The notes beneath the pieces were generated by a model that saw nothing but the letters and a program-made list of their open reading frames with translations, was not told where the DNA came from and did not search any database. A program made the position numbers and the translations under genes. From Thiocapsa marina 5811 (GTDB lineage Bacteria > Pseudomonadota > Gammaproteobacteria > Chromatiales > Chromatiaceae): 64,000 bases of DNA. Below, piece by piece: positions 1 through 8,412 of this stretch. The DNA lies in NCBI RefSeq assembly GCF_000223985.1, contig NZ_AFWV01000008.1:62001-126000 (forward strand), read 5' to 3'. How positions within the stretch are numbered: the first letter of the stretch is position 1; each line of letters opens with the position of its first letter.

Positions 1-452
1 TCGGCGAGATCCGGACCCGCGAAACCATGGAGGCGGCGATCGAGCTGGCCGGGACAGGTCATTTGGCCATCTCCACACTGCATGCCAACAATGCTTATCA
101 GGCGATGGAGCGCATCGTCAACATGTTCCCGCAGGAGATGCACAAGACACTCTTCACCGATCTCTCCTCCTACATGCGCGCCATCGTCTCCCAACGCTTA
201 GTGCGCAACACGACCGGCGCGCGCTGTGCGGCCATCGAGATCCTGGTCAACACGCCGCATATCGCCGATCTCATTCGCGACGGGCACATCGAAGCGATCG
301 AAGAGGCCATGCAGGGGCATGGCGAGGAAGGGACGGTCACCTTCGACGAGGCGCTCTTGAAGCTTTACCACAAGGGAGCGATTTCATTGGACGAGGCGCT
401 CGCCAACGCGGACTCGGCCCCGAACCTCGAGGCCAAGATCAACTTCGGGTGA
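1..452 (+). CDS. pilU: PilT/PilU-family type IV pilus ATPase, C-terminal part (5' end outside window)
   Basis: Only the last 149 codons are present; the frame is open from base 3. The product is the C-terminal part of a hexameric AAA ATPase that powers type IV pilus retraction at the inner membrane base. Visible features are the GEIRTRET stretch at the start and the His-box motif STLHANNA (residues 24-31 of the part seen), followed by the helical C-terminal domain with VSQRLVR. The tail, ending NLEAKINFG after a SLDEALANADS segment, looks more like PilU than PilT; that choice is inference. It converges on gspD, whose stop lies 31 bp away. Confidence 0.85.
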   Translation, partial: GEIRTRETMEAAIELAGTGHLAISTLHANNAYQAMERIVNMFPQEMHKTLFTDLSSYMRAIVSQRLVRNTTGARCAAIEILVNTPHIADLIRDGHIEAIEEAMQGHGEEGTVTFDEALLKLYHKGAISLDEALANADSAPNLEAKINFG

Positions 453-471
453 TACCGGCGCTGCGGACCGC

Positions 472-485
472 GATCGGTACCGATC
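472..485. other. Perfect 14-bp palindrome between convergent pilU and gspD
   Basis: GATCGGTACCGATC fills the short gap between the two converging genes and covers two bases of the gspD stop codon. There is no adjacent T-run, so calling it a terminator would be a guess. Confidence 0.3.
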
Positions 486-2730
486 AGAATTTCATCTGAA
501 GGCCGCGGACCTTGTTGCGGAAATCGCGGGTGACCGTCTCGGCGTCTTGGTCGCTCGCGACGACCTTCGGGGTCAACACCACGACCAGCTCGGTTCTTCT
601 CGAGACCTTGGAGCGCTGCCCGAAGAGCGGTCCGGCGAACGGGAGGTTGTAGAGTCCCGGAACGCCTTGATTGCCGTCGCTTCGCTCGTTTTGGATCAGA
701 CCGCCGAGCACGACGGCTTGGTTCGAGCGCACCGCAACCGAGCTGGTGATGTTGCGCGTTGAGAACGTCGGCGAGTCGAGCGCCGAGCCACCGCTTCCGA
801 CCTCGTCGACCGTGCTCACCTCTTGCTCGATCTCCATCTGCACCAGGCCGCCCGGGGTGACCCGTGGTTTCACCGAGAGCATAACGCCCGTGGGCCGATA
901 CTCGATGGTGTTGACGACCCGATCAGTGTCCGAGAGGCCCTGCTGCTGGCTGGTCGCGATCGGAACCTCTTTGCCGACCTGAATCTTCGCCGTCTGATTG
1001 TCCAGGACCATCACGGACGGGGAGGACAGGACATTGACGAGGTTGTCCTGTGCCAAGGCGCTCAAGGTCGCACGAATGGTGTCGGGCCGACTGATGACGG
1101 CCCAGTTGAAGCCCGGGAATGTCAAACCGACGCTGTTTGCAAGCGAGTCGCCCGAGCCCAAGGTGAACTGGCTACGCTGATCCTTGGTGGCGAGTCCGAA
1201 GAGATTCCATTGGACCCCGTACCTGAGATTGCCCTCCAGGGTGATCTCCACGATCGTGGCCTCGACGAGGACCTGCAGCGGAAGGATATCCAACTGTTTG
1301 AGCGCGTCGAGGATCTTCTTGTAGTCCCTCGGGCTGGACCGGACCATCAGCGAGTTATTGGTCGCGTCGGCAACGATACTGACGGACGAGGAGAGCTCGA
1401 TCTCGCGGGAGGAGCTGCGCCGCGGTGCCGCCTGTCCGCCGACACCTCCGCCGTCCGCATCCCCGTCACCCGTCGAGCCGATGGACGAGCCGCTCAATCC
1501 CGGTGCGACGCCGCCCACGGACGACGAACGCTGCGATGCCTCCCCGCCGAAGAGTTGGGAGAGGGTATCGGCGAGGTTCTCGGCGTCGCCGTGGCGCACC
1601 CGATAGACGAATAGACGCTCGGCGGCATCGCCGGTCGCCTCGGCCATGTCGAGGCGTTCGATCCAGTTACTGGCTTGTTGGAGATAACTGGCTTGGGGAG
1701 ACACCACGAGCACCGCGTTGGCGCTCTCCACCGGAACGAATCTGAAGACACCCTTGAGCGGATTGCTGCCTTCGTCGCCCAACAGCGTCTGAAGCTGGGT
1801 GACCACCTCGTTGGCCTTGGCGTACTCGAGTGAGAAGAAACCGACCGAGAGTCCGGCCATCCAATCGACGTCGAAGACGCGAATGGTGTCGAGTAGATTG
1901 CCCATGTCTGGACTGGTGCCGGCGATGACCACCAGATTACGGAGGTTGTCGACACGAATCACGCTCCCCTCGGGCGCCAAAGGCTGGAGGATGTTGCTCA
2001 TCTCCTCCGCACCGATGTACTGCAGGGGTACGACTTGGACGCTGTAGCCTTCCGGGAGGGCGCGGCCCGACTCGCCGAGCTGGGGTACGACGCGACCCTG
2101 AACGGCATTCGCCAACGGGACCACCTCGTAGGTACCGCCCGAGTAGACGATGGCCGCATTGTTCATGCGCAGGAGGGTTTCGAGGGTCGGTATCAAGTGG
2201 TCGCGCCGCAGCGGGCGCCCGGTCTGCAGCGAGGTGACACCCTGCACCGCGGGATGCAGGACATAGTTCACCTGCAGCAGGTCGCCGAGGATGACCTTGA
2301 CGACCTCGCGGATGTCCGTCCCGTCGAAGTTCAGCGTGACGTCGCCGGGGGTGGTGTCGACGCTGGGCGGCGAAATCTCGCGAACGAAGGTCCCGGTCCC
2401 GCGCTGGAGTGACTCGACGGCCGGACCGGGCGCGTCATCTCCGGCCAGGGCGATGGAGGTTGCGTCGGAGCCGCGCGCCGGTGTGGAGCCGCGCGCTCCG
2501 CCCTGCAGCGCGCGGGTTCCGTCCTCGCCCATGTCGTCGACCCGTACGGTCGGATCCCAGTAGGCGCGCTCGCAGGCCGACGAGACGACGGCAAGCATCA
2601 GAACGATCGCGAGTCGCTGCACGTTGCGCACGGATGGACGGGCGCCGCGACGGCACTTTGGATCCAAAATGGCCTCGTTCGAGTCAGCTCGGCTCGGCAG
2701 GCCGACGAAATCAGAAATCCTGGGGATCAT
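484..2730 (-). CDS. gspD: Type II secretion secretin GspD (XpsD-like lipoprotein)
   Basis: Outer-membrane secretin that forms the exit channel of the type II secretion system (748 aa, usual size 650-780). After a short N-tail a hydrophobic segment ends VVSSAC with Cys53, which suggests a lipoprotein signal, as in Xanthomonas XpsD. Next come an N0-type domain (from about residue 130, NFDGTDIREVV), N1-N3 repeats with a Ser/Gly-rich insert near residues 400-440, and the secretin core (VEATIVEITLEGNLRYG through PFAGPLFGQ and ELVVVLTPKVV). The start overlaps the stop of the preceding gene as ATGA, which fixes the first Met and indicates translational coupling. It is the last gene of the gsp operon. 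Confidence 0.95.
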   Translation of the reverse strand: MIPRISDFVGLPSRADSNEAILDPKCRRGARPSVRNVQRLAIVLMLAVVSSACERAYWDPTVRVDDMGEDGTRALQGGARGSTPARGSDATSIALAGDDAPGPAVESLQRGTGTFVREISPPSVDTTPGDVTLNFDGTDIREVVKVILGDLLQVNYVLHPAVQGVTSLQTGRPLRRDHLIPTLETLLRMNNAAIVYSGGTYEVVPLANAVQGRVVPQLGESGRALPEGYSVQVVPLQYIGAEEMSNILQPLAPEGSVIRVDNLRNLVVIAGTSPDMGNLLDTIRVFDVDWMAGLSVGFFSLEYAKANEVVTQLQTLLGDEGSNPLKGVFRFVPVESANAVLVVSPQASYLQQASNWIERLDMAEATGDAAERLFVYRVRHGDAENLADTLSQLFGGEASQRSSSVGGVAPGLSGSSIGSTGDGDADGGGVGGQAAPRRSSSREIELSSSVSIVADATNNSLMVRSSPRDYKKILDALKQLDILPLQVLVEATIVEITLEGNLRYGVQWNLFGLATKDQRSQFTLGSGDSLANSVGLTFPGFNWAVISRPDTIRATLSALAQDNLVNVLSSPSVMVLDNQTAKIQVGKEVPIATSQQQGLSDTDRVVNTIEYRPTGVMLSVKPRVTPGGLVQMEIEQEVSTVDEVGSGGSALDSPTFSTRNITSSVAVRSNQAVVLGGLIQNERSDGNQGVPGLYNLPFAGPLFGQRSKVSRRTELVVVLTPKVVASDQDAETVTRDFRNKVRGLQMKF

Positions 2731-3302
2731 TGTTGAGCGGGATCCGCGGGTTGAAGCACCCGGGGCGGGCGCCGCGGGACCGGCATCGGGGCAGCCGGGC
2801 TTGGTGTTTTTCCATAGTCCCGCAATATTAGCGCATCCTGCTCGCCTTGTCGCTCGAGCAAGACGCGATCCGGGAGGATCGTCTGAACCGACCAGCCCTC
2901 GAGATCATCGCCGATGCGCAGACGCCTGAGCTTCGGCTCGTTCGGATCCTGTATCCAGGCCGAGACCAGAGTCGGGGTGATGATGACGGCACTCAGGTTC
3001 ATACCGTCGAGCGATGTTGCGACATCCGGTTCGGGGCTCGTCTGCGCCTCCGGATCCACGTCCTCTTCCGGTCGACGCTCGGGACGAAACAGCGGTCGGT
3101 CGGTCACGCTCGCGTAGGCGTCTTTCGGATCCTGAGGCGGCAATTGCGCTGCCGCGTCCAGCTCGCTCCCGACGGGTGTATTCGGGCCCGCCGAAGAACC
3201 CGCATCGAGGCCGACGCTCGACGGACCGGGCGGCCAATCCTTCCACTGCAAGACGAGCATCGACACCAAGGCGAGCAGCACGAATCCCGGGAGCCATTTC
3301 AT
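2727..3302 (-). CDS. gspN: Type II secretion protein N (XpsN/GspC-like HR-domain protein)
   Basis: Inner-membrane linker of 191 aa: one N-terminal membrane segment (residues 5-20), a Pro/acidic-rich periplasmic linker to about residue 95, then a GspC homology-region fold (about 98-162, NLSAVIITPTLVSAWIQ to VLLERQGEQDALIL). In the xps-type order it sits between gspM and gspD and does the job of GspC, contacting the secretin N0 domain. No PDZ or coiled-coil domain follows, so it is a short form. No other gspC is present in the operon. Both ends overlap neighbours by 4 bp (ATGA). Confidence 0.8.
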   Translation of the reverse strand: MKWLPGFVLLALVSMLVLQWKDWPPGPSSVGLDAGSSAGPNTPVGSELDAAAQLPPQDPKDAYASVTDRPLFRPERRPEEDVDPEAQTSPEPDVATSLDGMNLSAVIITPTLVSAWIQDPNEPKLRRLRIGDDLEGWSVQTILPDRVLLERQGEQDALILRDYGKTPSPAAPMPVPRRPPRVLQPADPAQQ

Positions 3303-3916
3303 CGTGCGTCACCTCCGAGCGTGAATCCGAAGATGTCGAGCCTCACCGTCAATTCGCCGGCCGGGTTGGCCGGCGGTCGGCGGATCATGCGGCCTCGCGG
3401 GGCCGACGCGGGCTGTTGCGGACGCGCGGAGGAGCGTACCGAGACCTGATCGACGAACAGGAAAGGCCGCGCTTGCTCGATGTCGTAGAGGACATCGAGG
3501 AGGGTCTCGGTCGATCCTTGGATCTGCGTACGCACACGGACCCGCGGCGGGCTCTCATCGGGAGGCCCGGGCAAGATTTGAGTACTGATCAGGCGACCGC
3601 TCGCCGCAGTGACGATGTCCTGAACCTGCCGCTGAAGCTCGGCACCCGCCAAGGCCGCTGTCGGTGCATCGAAATAAAACGCCTTGAAGCTCTCGTTGGC
3701 ACGGACCCTCTCGAGCTCGGCTCTTAGCTCGGGCAGGGTCCGAATGAGCCTCCGATAACGCACGAGTTGATCCTCGCTGTCGGCAATCCGGGCTGAAAGC
3801 GCGCCCATCTCGCTGGACCAGGCGATCGCCAGTCCGCCGATCACGAAAAGGGGCAGCGACAAGAGCAGGGTCCAAGCCAGTAGGCAGACGATCTTAGGGC
3901 TCGATGGGGCCTTCAT
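3299..3916 (-). CDS. gspM: Type II secretion protein GspM
   Basis: Bitopic inner-membrane platform protein (205 aa): cytoplasmic N-terminus, membrane helix at about residues 9-33, a coiled-coil-like segment (ALSARIADSEDQLVRYRRL) and a C-terminal ferredoxin-like region. The frame stays open upstream to 4114, but the start at 3916 (MKAPSSPK) is chosen because it overlaps the gspL stop as ATGA and places the membrane helix near the N-terminus. GspM pairs with GspL in the assembly platform. Confidence 0.85.
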   Translation of the reverse strand: MKAPSSPKIVCLLAWTLLLSLPLFVIGGLAIAWSSEMGALSARIADSEDQLVRYRRLIRTLPELRAELERVRANESFKAFYFDAPTAALAGAELQRQVQDIVTAASGRLISTQILPGPPDESPPRVRVRTQIQGSTETLLDVLYDIEQARPFLFVDQVSVRSSARPQQPASAPRGRMIRRPPANPAGELTVRLDIFGFTLGGDAR

Positions 3917-5010
3917 TCTTCCCCCGCGAGCGTGAACCGCAGCGAGATATTGAAACGCTCCTTGCCGGTTTGAGGGACCTGGGTCACGGGCGAGCGAAAC
4001 GAGACCTCGTCGATACCGGGTGCTTGCTCGAGCAGGGCGATCAAGGCGGTGGCTTGTCCGGATTCGCCCCGCAGCTCGACCTGCCCGCTGTTGTAGTCGA
4101 GGGTCTGAATCCAAGTGTCGTCGGGGATGCGGTCACTCAGCTCGCGCAGCAAGACGAGGATGTTGGGCTCATCGAGTTTCTGTCGAAGAACGGCCGTGCT
4201 TCCCAAGCGTGCCCGCTCGAGCTCCTGGCGCAGATCGTCGACCGCGACCGCTTCGACTCGCGACCGCCGCACCTCTGCGTCGAGGGCGTCGGCAATCCGT
4301 TTCTGTTGCCACAGGGGTCCGATCAGAACAACGGCGATCAGTACCGCCATCGCGGCCCAGAGTAGTTTGTCGACACTGAAGAGGTCGAGACGGCGCTTGG
4401 GACGCTCCGCGGGCGGCAAGAGGTTCGCGGAGGACCAGGCCCCTTCCCAGGCAATCCGATCGATCGGCGCCCCCGCATCGCGCATGCGCTTGACCCAGGC
4501 ATCTGCAAGGTCGCGGCGGCACAAGGCGAGGTCGACCTTCAGACGCGGGGCACCTTTCGGGCCCGGCTTGGCGAGGAAATCGTAAAGGACGTCACCGGCT
4601 TGGAACGGCGAGAGGCGATCAAGCTCGAAGCGAATCACCTGAGGAAGATTGGCTCGCACCTGGGACGGCAGGGAGACGCTGCGAGTCAGGATATCCTCGC
4701 GCGGCATCATCAAGACGCGGGTCGGGGAGCGCTCCTTTCCGGATCGTGCGACCTCGGGTAGCGGAATCGCCGCATCGAGCCCGAGCTCCCCGACCGGCTC
4801 GCGCTCCTCGCCGGCCAGCAGGAACAGGCGCGCGGTCGATTCCTCGGGCTCGATGACCAAACGACGGTTGCGGTGCGCAAGAAAACGACGAACCGAGATA
4901 GGCAGACAGACCAGGAGGGAGCGCCTGACGAGACGGTCGATGTCGTCGAGGCCTGCAGCCGGGCCGTTCGGGAGCTGCGCGAGGAATTTGAGTCGATCGC
5001 TGAGGGACAT
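3913..5010 (-). CDS. gspL: Type II secretion protein GspL
   Basis: Inner-membrane platform protein of 365 aa that recruits the GspE ATPase. Residues 1-210 form the cytoplasmic actin-like (PilM-like) domain, which includes VIRFELDRLSPF. A membrane helix lies at about 215-235. The periplasmic part is a coiled coil followed by a PilN-like ferredoxin fold (SDRIPDDTWIQTLDY onward). The start is separated by about 106 bp from the gspK stop, the largest gap in this half of the operon. Confidence 0.88.
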   Translation of the reverse strand: MSLSDRLKFLAQLPNGPAAGLDDIDRLVRRSLLVCLPISVRRFLAHRNRRLVIEPEESTARLFLLAGEEREPVGELGLDAAIPLPEVARSGKERSPTRVLMMPREDILTRSVSLPSQVRANLPQVIRFELDRLSPFQAGDVLYDFLAKPGPKGAPRLKVDLALCRRDLADAWVKRMRDAGAPIDRIAWEGAWSSANLLPPAERPKRRLDLFSVDKLLWAAMAVLIAVVLIGPLWQQKRIADALDAEVRRSRVEAVAVDDLRQELERARLGSTAVLRQKLDEPNILVLLRELSDRIPDDTWIQTLDYNSGQVELRGESGQATALIALLEQAPGIDEVSFRSPVTQVPQTGKERFNISLRFTLAGEE

Positions 5011-5116
5011 GAGTGCCAGTCGGAATGGGGTTTTCGATCCGTGTCGGATGCCGCATGCCTAGGCTCGCGATCAGCCGACCCCTTGAGTGTACGTCCAGCC
5101 GTCGCCGCGGCGCCAG

Positions 5117-6052
5117 TCAACCGGCGTCGTCTTCGCCGTCGATCGGCGCCGCCGGTGCACCGGGTAGCCCGAAACGGCGCCAACGCACCTGATAGGGAGG
5201 TTGTTGCCCGGGGGTTGACTCGATCAACGCCTCCATGCGGCGTCCACCGCCGCCCGGGCCGGTTTCAGCCACCTCGATCCGGTAGAGGGGTCCTGCTCGA
5301 TCCACGACCCTCGGCCCGCTGCTGTCGTCGAACAGAGGGGAGTCGCGCTCGACGACCCGAAGCTGCGCATCTTCAAACGGGATCCCCTGGGTCGCGGCGA
5401 TGGCGGCCGCGGAGGCGAACCGTTCGTCGAATCCAGCCCCATCGAGATCGACGCTGACCTCCGGGGCCAAGCGTGTGTAGATCTCGGGCGTCATCCCCAG
5501 GACCTGCATCAGCTCCTCGACGGCCACGAAGGGCGCATCCTTCGCCCCGAAGGTCAGGCCGACATCGCGATAGTCGCCGTCCTCCGCACCGTTCAGCAGC
5601 GACAGATCGTCCTCGTCGCGCCAATCGACGATCGCTGCGGCGAGCGACGTCGCCGGATCCTCCTCCATACCGAGCGTCACGAGGAGCGCCGAGAGCAGCT
5701 CCGGCGTGGCCTGATTCAGATCGATGCGCGATCCCTCGTTAAAGACCCGGATCGCAAGATCCACCCCGCCGAACCGCCAAGGCACGGCGACACCGTTGGG
5801 CAACCAGACGGGCACGTCGGGATCGGCCGCATCGGGCGGCGGCATGGCGAAGACCAGGACCGTAAAGGCGATGGCGGCATCCGCGGCGGTCCGAAAGCGA
5901 GCGCCCGAGACGTGATTGTCGCTCAAGGCCGTCTCGGTGCGCTGCGCGGCGGTCAGGCCGACCGCCATGACGGTGAGGAGGGTGAGCACCCAGAGCACCA
6001 GGACCAAGGCGATGCCCCGTTGATGTCGAGCGCTCCGGCGCGACCCGCTCAA
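5117..6052 (-). CDS. gspK: Type II secretion minor pseudopilin GspK
   Basis: Large minor pseudopilin (311 aa) that caps the pseudopilus tip. The start is taken as TTG at 6052, which overlaps the gspJ stop as TTGA and gives a basic 13-residue leader ending RHQRG, cut before IALVLVLWVL. No ATG lies closer than 6154, which would give a 47-residue leader. The mature chain lacks Glu at position +5, as is usual for GspK. The GspK helical domain follows, with the FNEGSRIDLNQATPELL segment. A prepilin peptidase is not encoded nearby. Confidence 0.85.
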   Translation of the reverse strand: MSGSRRSARHQRGIALVLVLWVLTLLTVMAVGLTAAQRTETALSDNHVSGARFRTAADAAIAFTVLVFAMPPPDAADPDVPVWLPNGVAVPWRFGGVDLAIRVFNEGSRIDLNQATPELLSALLVTLGMEEDPATSLAAAIVDWRDEDDLSLLNGAEDGDYRDVGLTFGAKDAPFVAVEELMQVLGMTPEIYTRLAPEVSVDLDGAGFDERFASAAAIAATQGIPFEDAQLRVVERDSPLFDDSSGPRVVDRAGPLYRIEVAETGPGGGGRRMEALIESTPGQQPPYQVRWRRFGLPGAPAAPIDGEDDAG

Positions 6053-6735
6053 AAGAGGCGCACCGGTAGGCTGACCAGCAGGTCCGGCCAGGACTGCGCG
6101 GGCGTTGCAAGACGGATTTGCAGGAGACTCGGCATGGTCGATTGGCCGATCCACTCCTCATGCCAATCAGGCTCGATCTCCCCGTCCGCGGTACCGAAAT
6201 AGGCGATCTGAAACTCTTCGACCCGGTCCAGGAGCAGGGTCCGGCCGAAGGCTCCGGCGGCGGCATCCATGTCCAGCGGGGTCGCGTCCAGCCCGAAACC
6301 CGAGTCGGTCTCCAACGGTTCCCACGTCGGGATCTCGTCGGTGCCCTCGAGCACCTCCGGATGGACCAACCAGCGCGTCAGGACCAGACTCACGTCTTGG
6401 TCGATGGGTACCAGGCCGAGACGCAGGATGTAGAGTCCGGGAACACCGACCTGAGTGGAAAGCGGTGCGACAAACTCCAGGCGCTCGCTGTCGCCGGCGA
6501 AGACGCTGATCATCTCGGCGTCGAGCGTCAAGGTCGTCGCCCGTGCCTGACTCAGGGTGGACATCAGAAAATCGCGCGCGACCCGAACCTCCGAGACCCG
6601 CTCGGAGGTCGCATCCACCCCTTCCCAAGCGCGCGAGCCGAGGCTCAATCCGGAAAAGAGCATGAGCGTGATGAGACTGACGAGCGCCAAAGCGATAAGC
6701 AGCTCGATCAGTGTAAAGCCCATGGCGTCACGCAA
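6049..6735 (-). CDS. gspJ: Type II secretion minor pseudopilin GspJ
   Basis: Minor pseudopilin of the tip complex. The prepilin site is G|FTLIELLIALALVS with Glu at +5. The frame is open up to 6939, but that start would give a leader of over 70 residues running through a repeat element. A TTG at 6735 gives a normal short leader (MRDAMG); the ATG at 6723 would leave only Met-Gly before the cut site. The start is therefore uncertain, the gene is not. The C-terminal part (residues 40-228) matches the GspJ beta-rich fold in style. The stop overlaps the gspK start. Confidence 0.8.
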   Translation of the reverse strand: MRDAMGFTLIELLIALALVSLITLMLFSGLSLGSRAWEGVDATSERVSEVRVARDFLMSTLSQARATTLTLDAEMISVFAGDSERLEFVAPLSTQVGVPGLYILRLGLVPIDQDVSLVLTRWLVHPEVLEGTDEIPTWEPLETDSGFGLDATPLDMDAAAGAFGRTLLLDRVEEFQIAYFGTADGEIEPDWHEEWIGQSTMPSLLQIRLATPAQSWPDLLVSLPVRLF

Positions 6736-6870
6736 CCCTCGCGGGGCCGGCCTTGCACGCGCCCTGGACCAAGACGCGGCCAAGACGGCGATTCGACGGG
6801 GCTCCGTCCTGCCCGGAAAACCAGGAGAACGCGTGCCGACACATCCAAAATCAGGACGCTGCACACTCCC

Positions 6871-6953
6871 GAACCGCGTCTGATGCGACGATCGTTGACT
6901 CATTCGAGGCCGATCCCGGTTGAAAAGGCTCCACGCCATGACGGACGCGGCTC
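6871..6953. repeat. Foldback repeat element copy 1 (gspI-gspJ junction)
   Basis: An 83-bp segment bounded by GAACCGCGTC and GACGCGGCTC, inverted with one mismatch in ten. Read on the minus strand it begins at the gspI stop codon (TGAGCCGCGTCC). It belongs to the same family as the copies at 9634, 9749, 59274 and 59379. Confidence 0.6.
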
Positions 6954-7371
6954 AGAACCGTTCGCCCAGGCGTAGGGTCGAAAGCGTCAGGCTGCGGACC
7001 TGGCTCCCGTCCTGCCAAAGCGAGGTCGCGTTCACACGGTAGGGCGTGGCCGGCGGCTCTGCACCGAACTCCTCGCCGAGCGTGACCGGTAGGATGGTCA
7101 CCTCCCAGGCAATGCCACCCTCTGGGTCGCCCGAAACGGAGCCTTCCTCCAAGGGGATCGCGGTGCCCACGGCATTGAGCTTGGATTCGGCCAACGACGC
7201 GGCACGGCTGTATTGGGAGGACACCAGGGTGGTCCGCGACGCTTGGGAAAAGATCTGCATCAGGACGCCGAGCGACACGGAGAGGATGGCGAAGGCAACC
7301 AAGACCTCAAGAAGCGAAAAGCCGGTCTGAGGTCGTCTTCGGTGTCGCAAGATCTTCAACGCGCGCTCCAT
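6952..7371 (-). CDS. gspI: Type II secretion minor pseudopilin GspI
   Basis: Minor pseudopilin of 139 aa, part of the GspH-I-J-K tip complex. The basic leader is 17 residues (ends RRRPQTG) and is followed by FSLLEVLVAFAILSVSLGVLM with Glu at +5. The start codon lies inside the end of gspH (16 bp overlap), which implies coupled translation. A 216-bp spacer holding a repeat element separates it from the next gene. Confidence 0.9.
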   Translation of the reverse strand: MERALKILRHRRRPQTGFSLLEVLVAFAILSVSLGVLMQIFSQASRTTLVSSQYSRAASLAESKLNAVGTAIPLEEGSVSGDPEGGIAWEVTILPVTLGEEFGAEPPATPYRVNATSLWQDGSQVRSLTLSTLRLGERF

Positions 7372-7823
7372 GGCGCCATGCGGATGCGCCCCGTCAACCA
7401 GACGACGCCGACCTGGTAGCCGGATTCCTCGCTCGCCAGGATGATGCGGCCCCCGGTCGAGCTCCCGTCGGGAAAGAACCGGATCGCCCCGCGTTGCTCG
7501 TCGAGCATCTCGCGATCGGCGGCCTCGAGCGTGACATCCAGACGCTTCGGGAGCGTCAGGCTGCGGTGCCCTTGGAGTTCGAGACGGTGTTGCTCGACGT
7601 CGACGATCAAGGCGACCTCCGACCCCTGACGAATGGCAAGCTCGCGCGCAAGACGAAGGCTGCTGACGGTTCTGCGCGCCGCGGCCTTCATCTCCACGCC
7701 CGGCATCGCCGCCGAGAAGAGCGGCGGCACGGCCGACATGGCCAATGCGGCGATCGCCAAGACCACAAGCAGCTCCACGAGTGTGAAGCCGCGGCGGCTT
7801 CGGCGCCTTGCAATCGGATTCAT
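7356..7823 (-). CDS. gspH: Type II secretion minor pseudopilin GspH
   Basis: Minor pseudopilin of 155 aa. A 12-residue leader rich in Arg (ends RRSRRG) precedes FTLVELLVVLAIAALAM, with Glu at +5. The rest fits the GspH fold (AARRTVSSLRLARELAIRQG, typical of the helix linking stem and globular domain). It lies 37 bp after gspG and overlaps gspI. Confidence 0.9.
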   Translation of the reverse strand: MNPIARRRSRRGFTLVELLVVLAIAALAMSAVPPLFSAAMPGVEMKAAARRTVSSLRLARELAIRQGSEVALIVDVEQHRLELQGHRSLTLPKRLDVTLEAADREMLDEQRGAIRFFPDGSSTGGRIILASEESGYQVGVVWLTGRIRMAPWSAR

Positions 7824-7860
7824 GGCTGCGTCTGCGCGAGACGCCGATGAGGGGCCGAGC

Positions 7861-8313
7861 TCAATCCCAACTGCGGATGTCCGCGTTCTCGCCGTCGCCG
7901 CCCTCGCGGTTGTCCGCCCCGAGCGACCAGATATCGAAGGCCCCGTTCTCGCCCGGGAAACGGTACTGATAGTCGAAGCCCCAAGGGTCCTTCGGAACGT
8001 CGCCCTTTCTCAGGTAGGGACCGTTCCAGCTTTGGATGTTGGCCGGACGCTCCACGAGCGCCTGCAGACCCTCCGATTGAGTCGGATAGCGGCCGACCTC
8101 CAATCGGTACATATCCAGGGTCGCGGCAAGGTTCTCGACCTGGAGCTTGGCCGTTTTGGTCTTCGAGGTGCCGAGGAAGCTCATGACCTGGGGACCGACG
8201 AGTCCCGCCAGAAGGCCGAGGATCGCGAGGACGACGAGCAGCTCGACGAGCGTGAAACCGCGAAGGCGTCTTGATTGATTCAGGGATCGATTCAGGGATT
8301 GATTCGTGTACAT
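7861..8313 (-). CDS. gspG: Type II secretion major pseudopilin GspG
   Basis: Major pseudopilin that builds the periplasmic pseudopilus; 150 aa from the chosen start. The leader of 19 residues ends RRLRG before FTLVELLVVLAILGLLAGLV (Glu +5). The signature regions KTAKLQVENLAATLDMYRL, PTQSEGLQAL, KDPWGFDYQY and FDIWSLGADN are all present; the last two form the Ca-binding C-terminal loop in the family. The frame continues to 8394, but the Met at 8313 gives a normal leader. The N-tail contains an SLNRSLNQS repeat. Confidence 0.93.
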   Translation of the reverse strand: MYTNQSLNRSLNQSRRLRGFTLVELLVVLAILGLLAGLVGPQVMSFLGTSKTKTAKLQVENLAATLDMYRLEVGRYPTQSEGLQALVERPANIQSWNGPYLRKGDVPKDPWGFDYQYRFPGENGAFDIWSLGADNREGGDGENADIRSWD

Positions 8314-8412
8314 AGGTAGGCTCGGATGACTTTGAATATGTGCGGTCATTGTATGGGGCCCTCGGCGCAGGGCCAAGGCGATCGGCACCCGCACGGGCGA
8401 TGGGCGAGCGCG

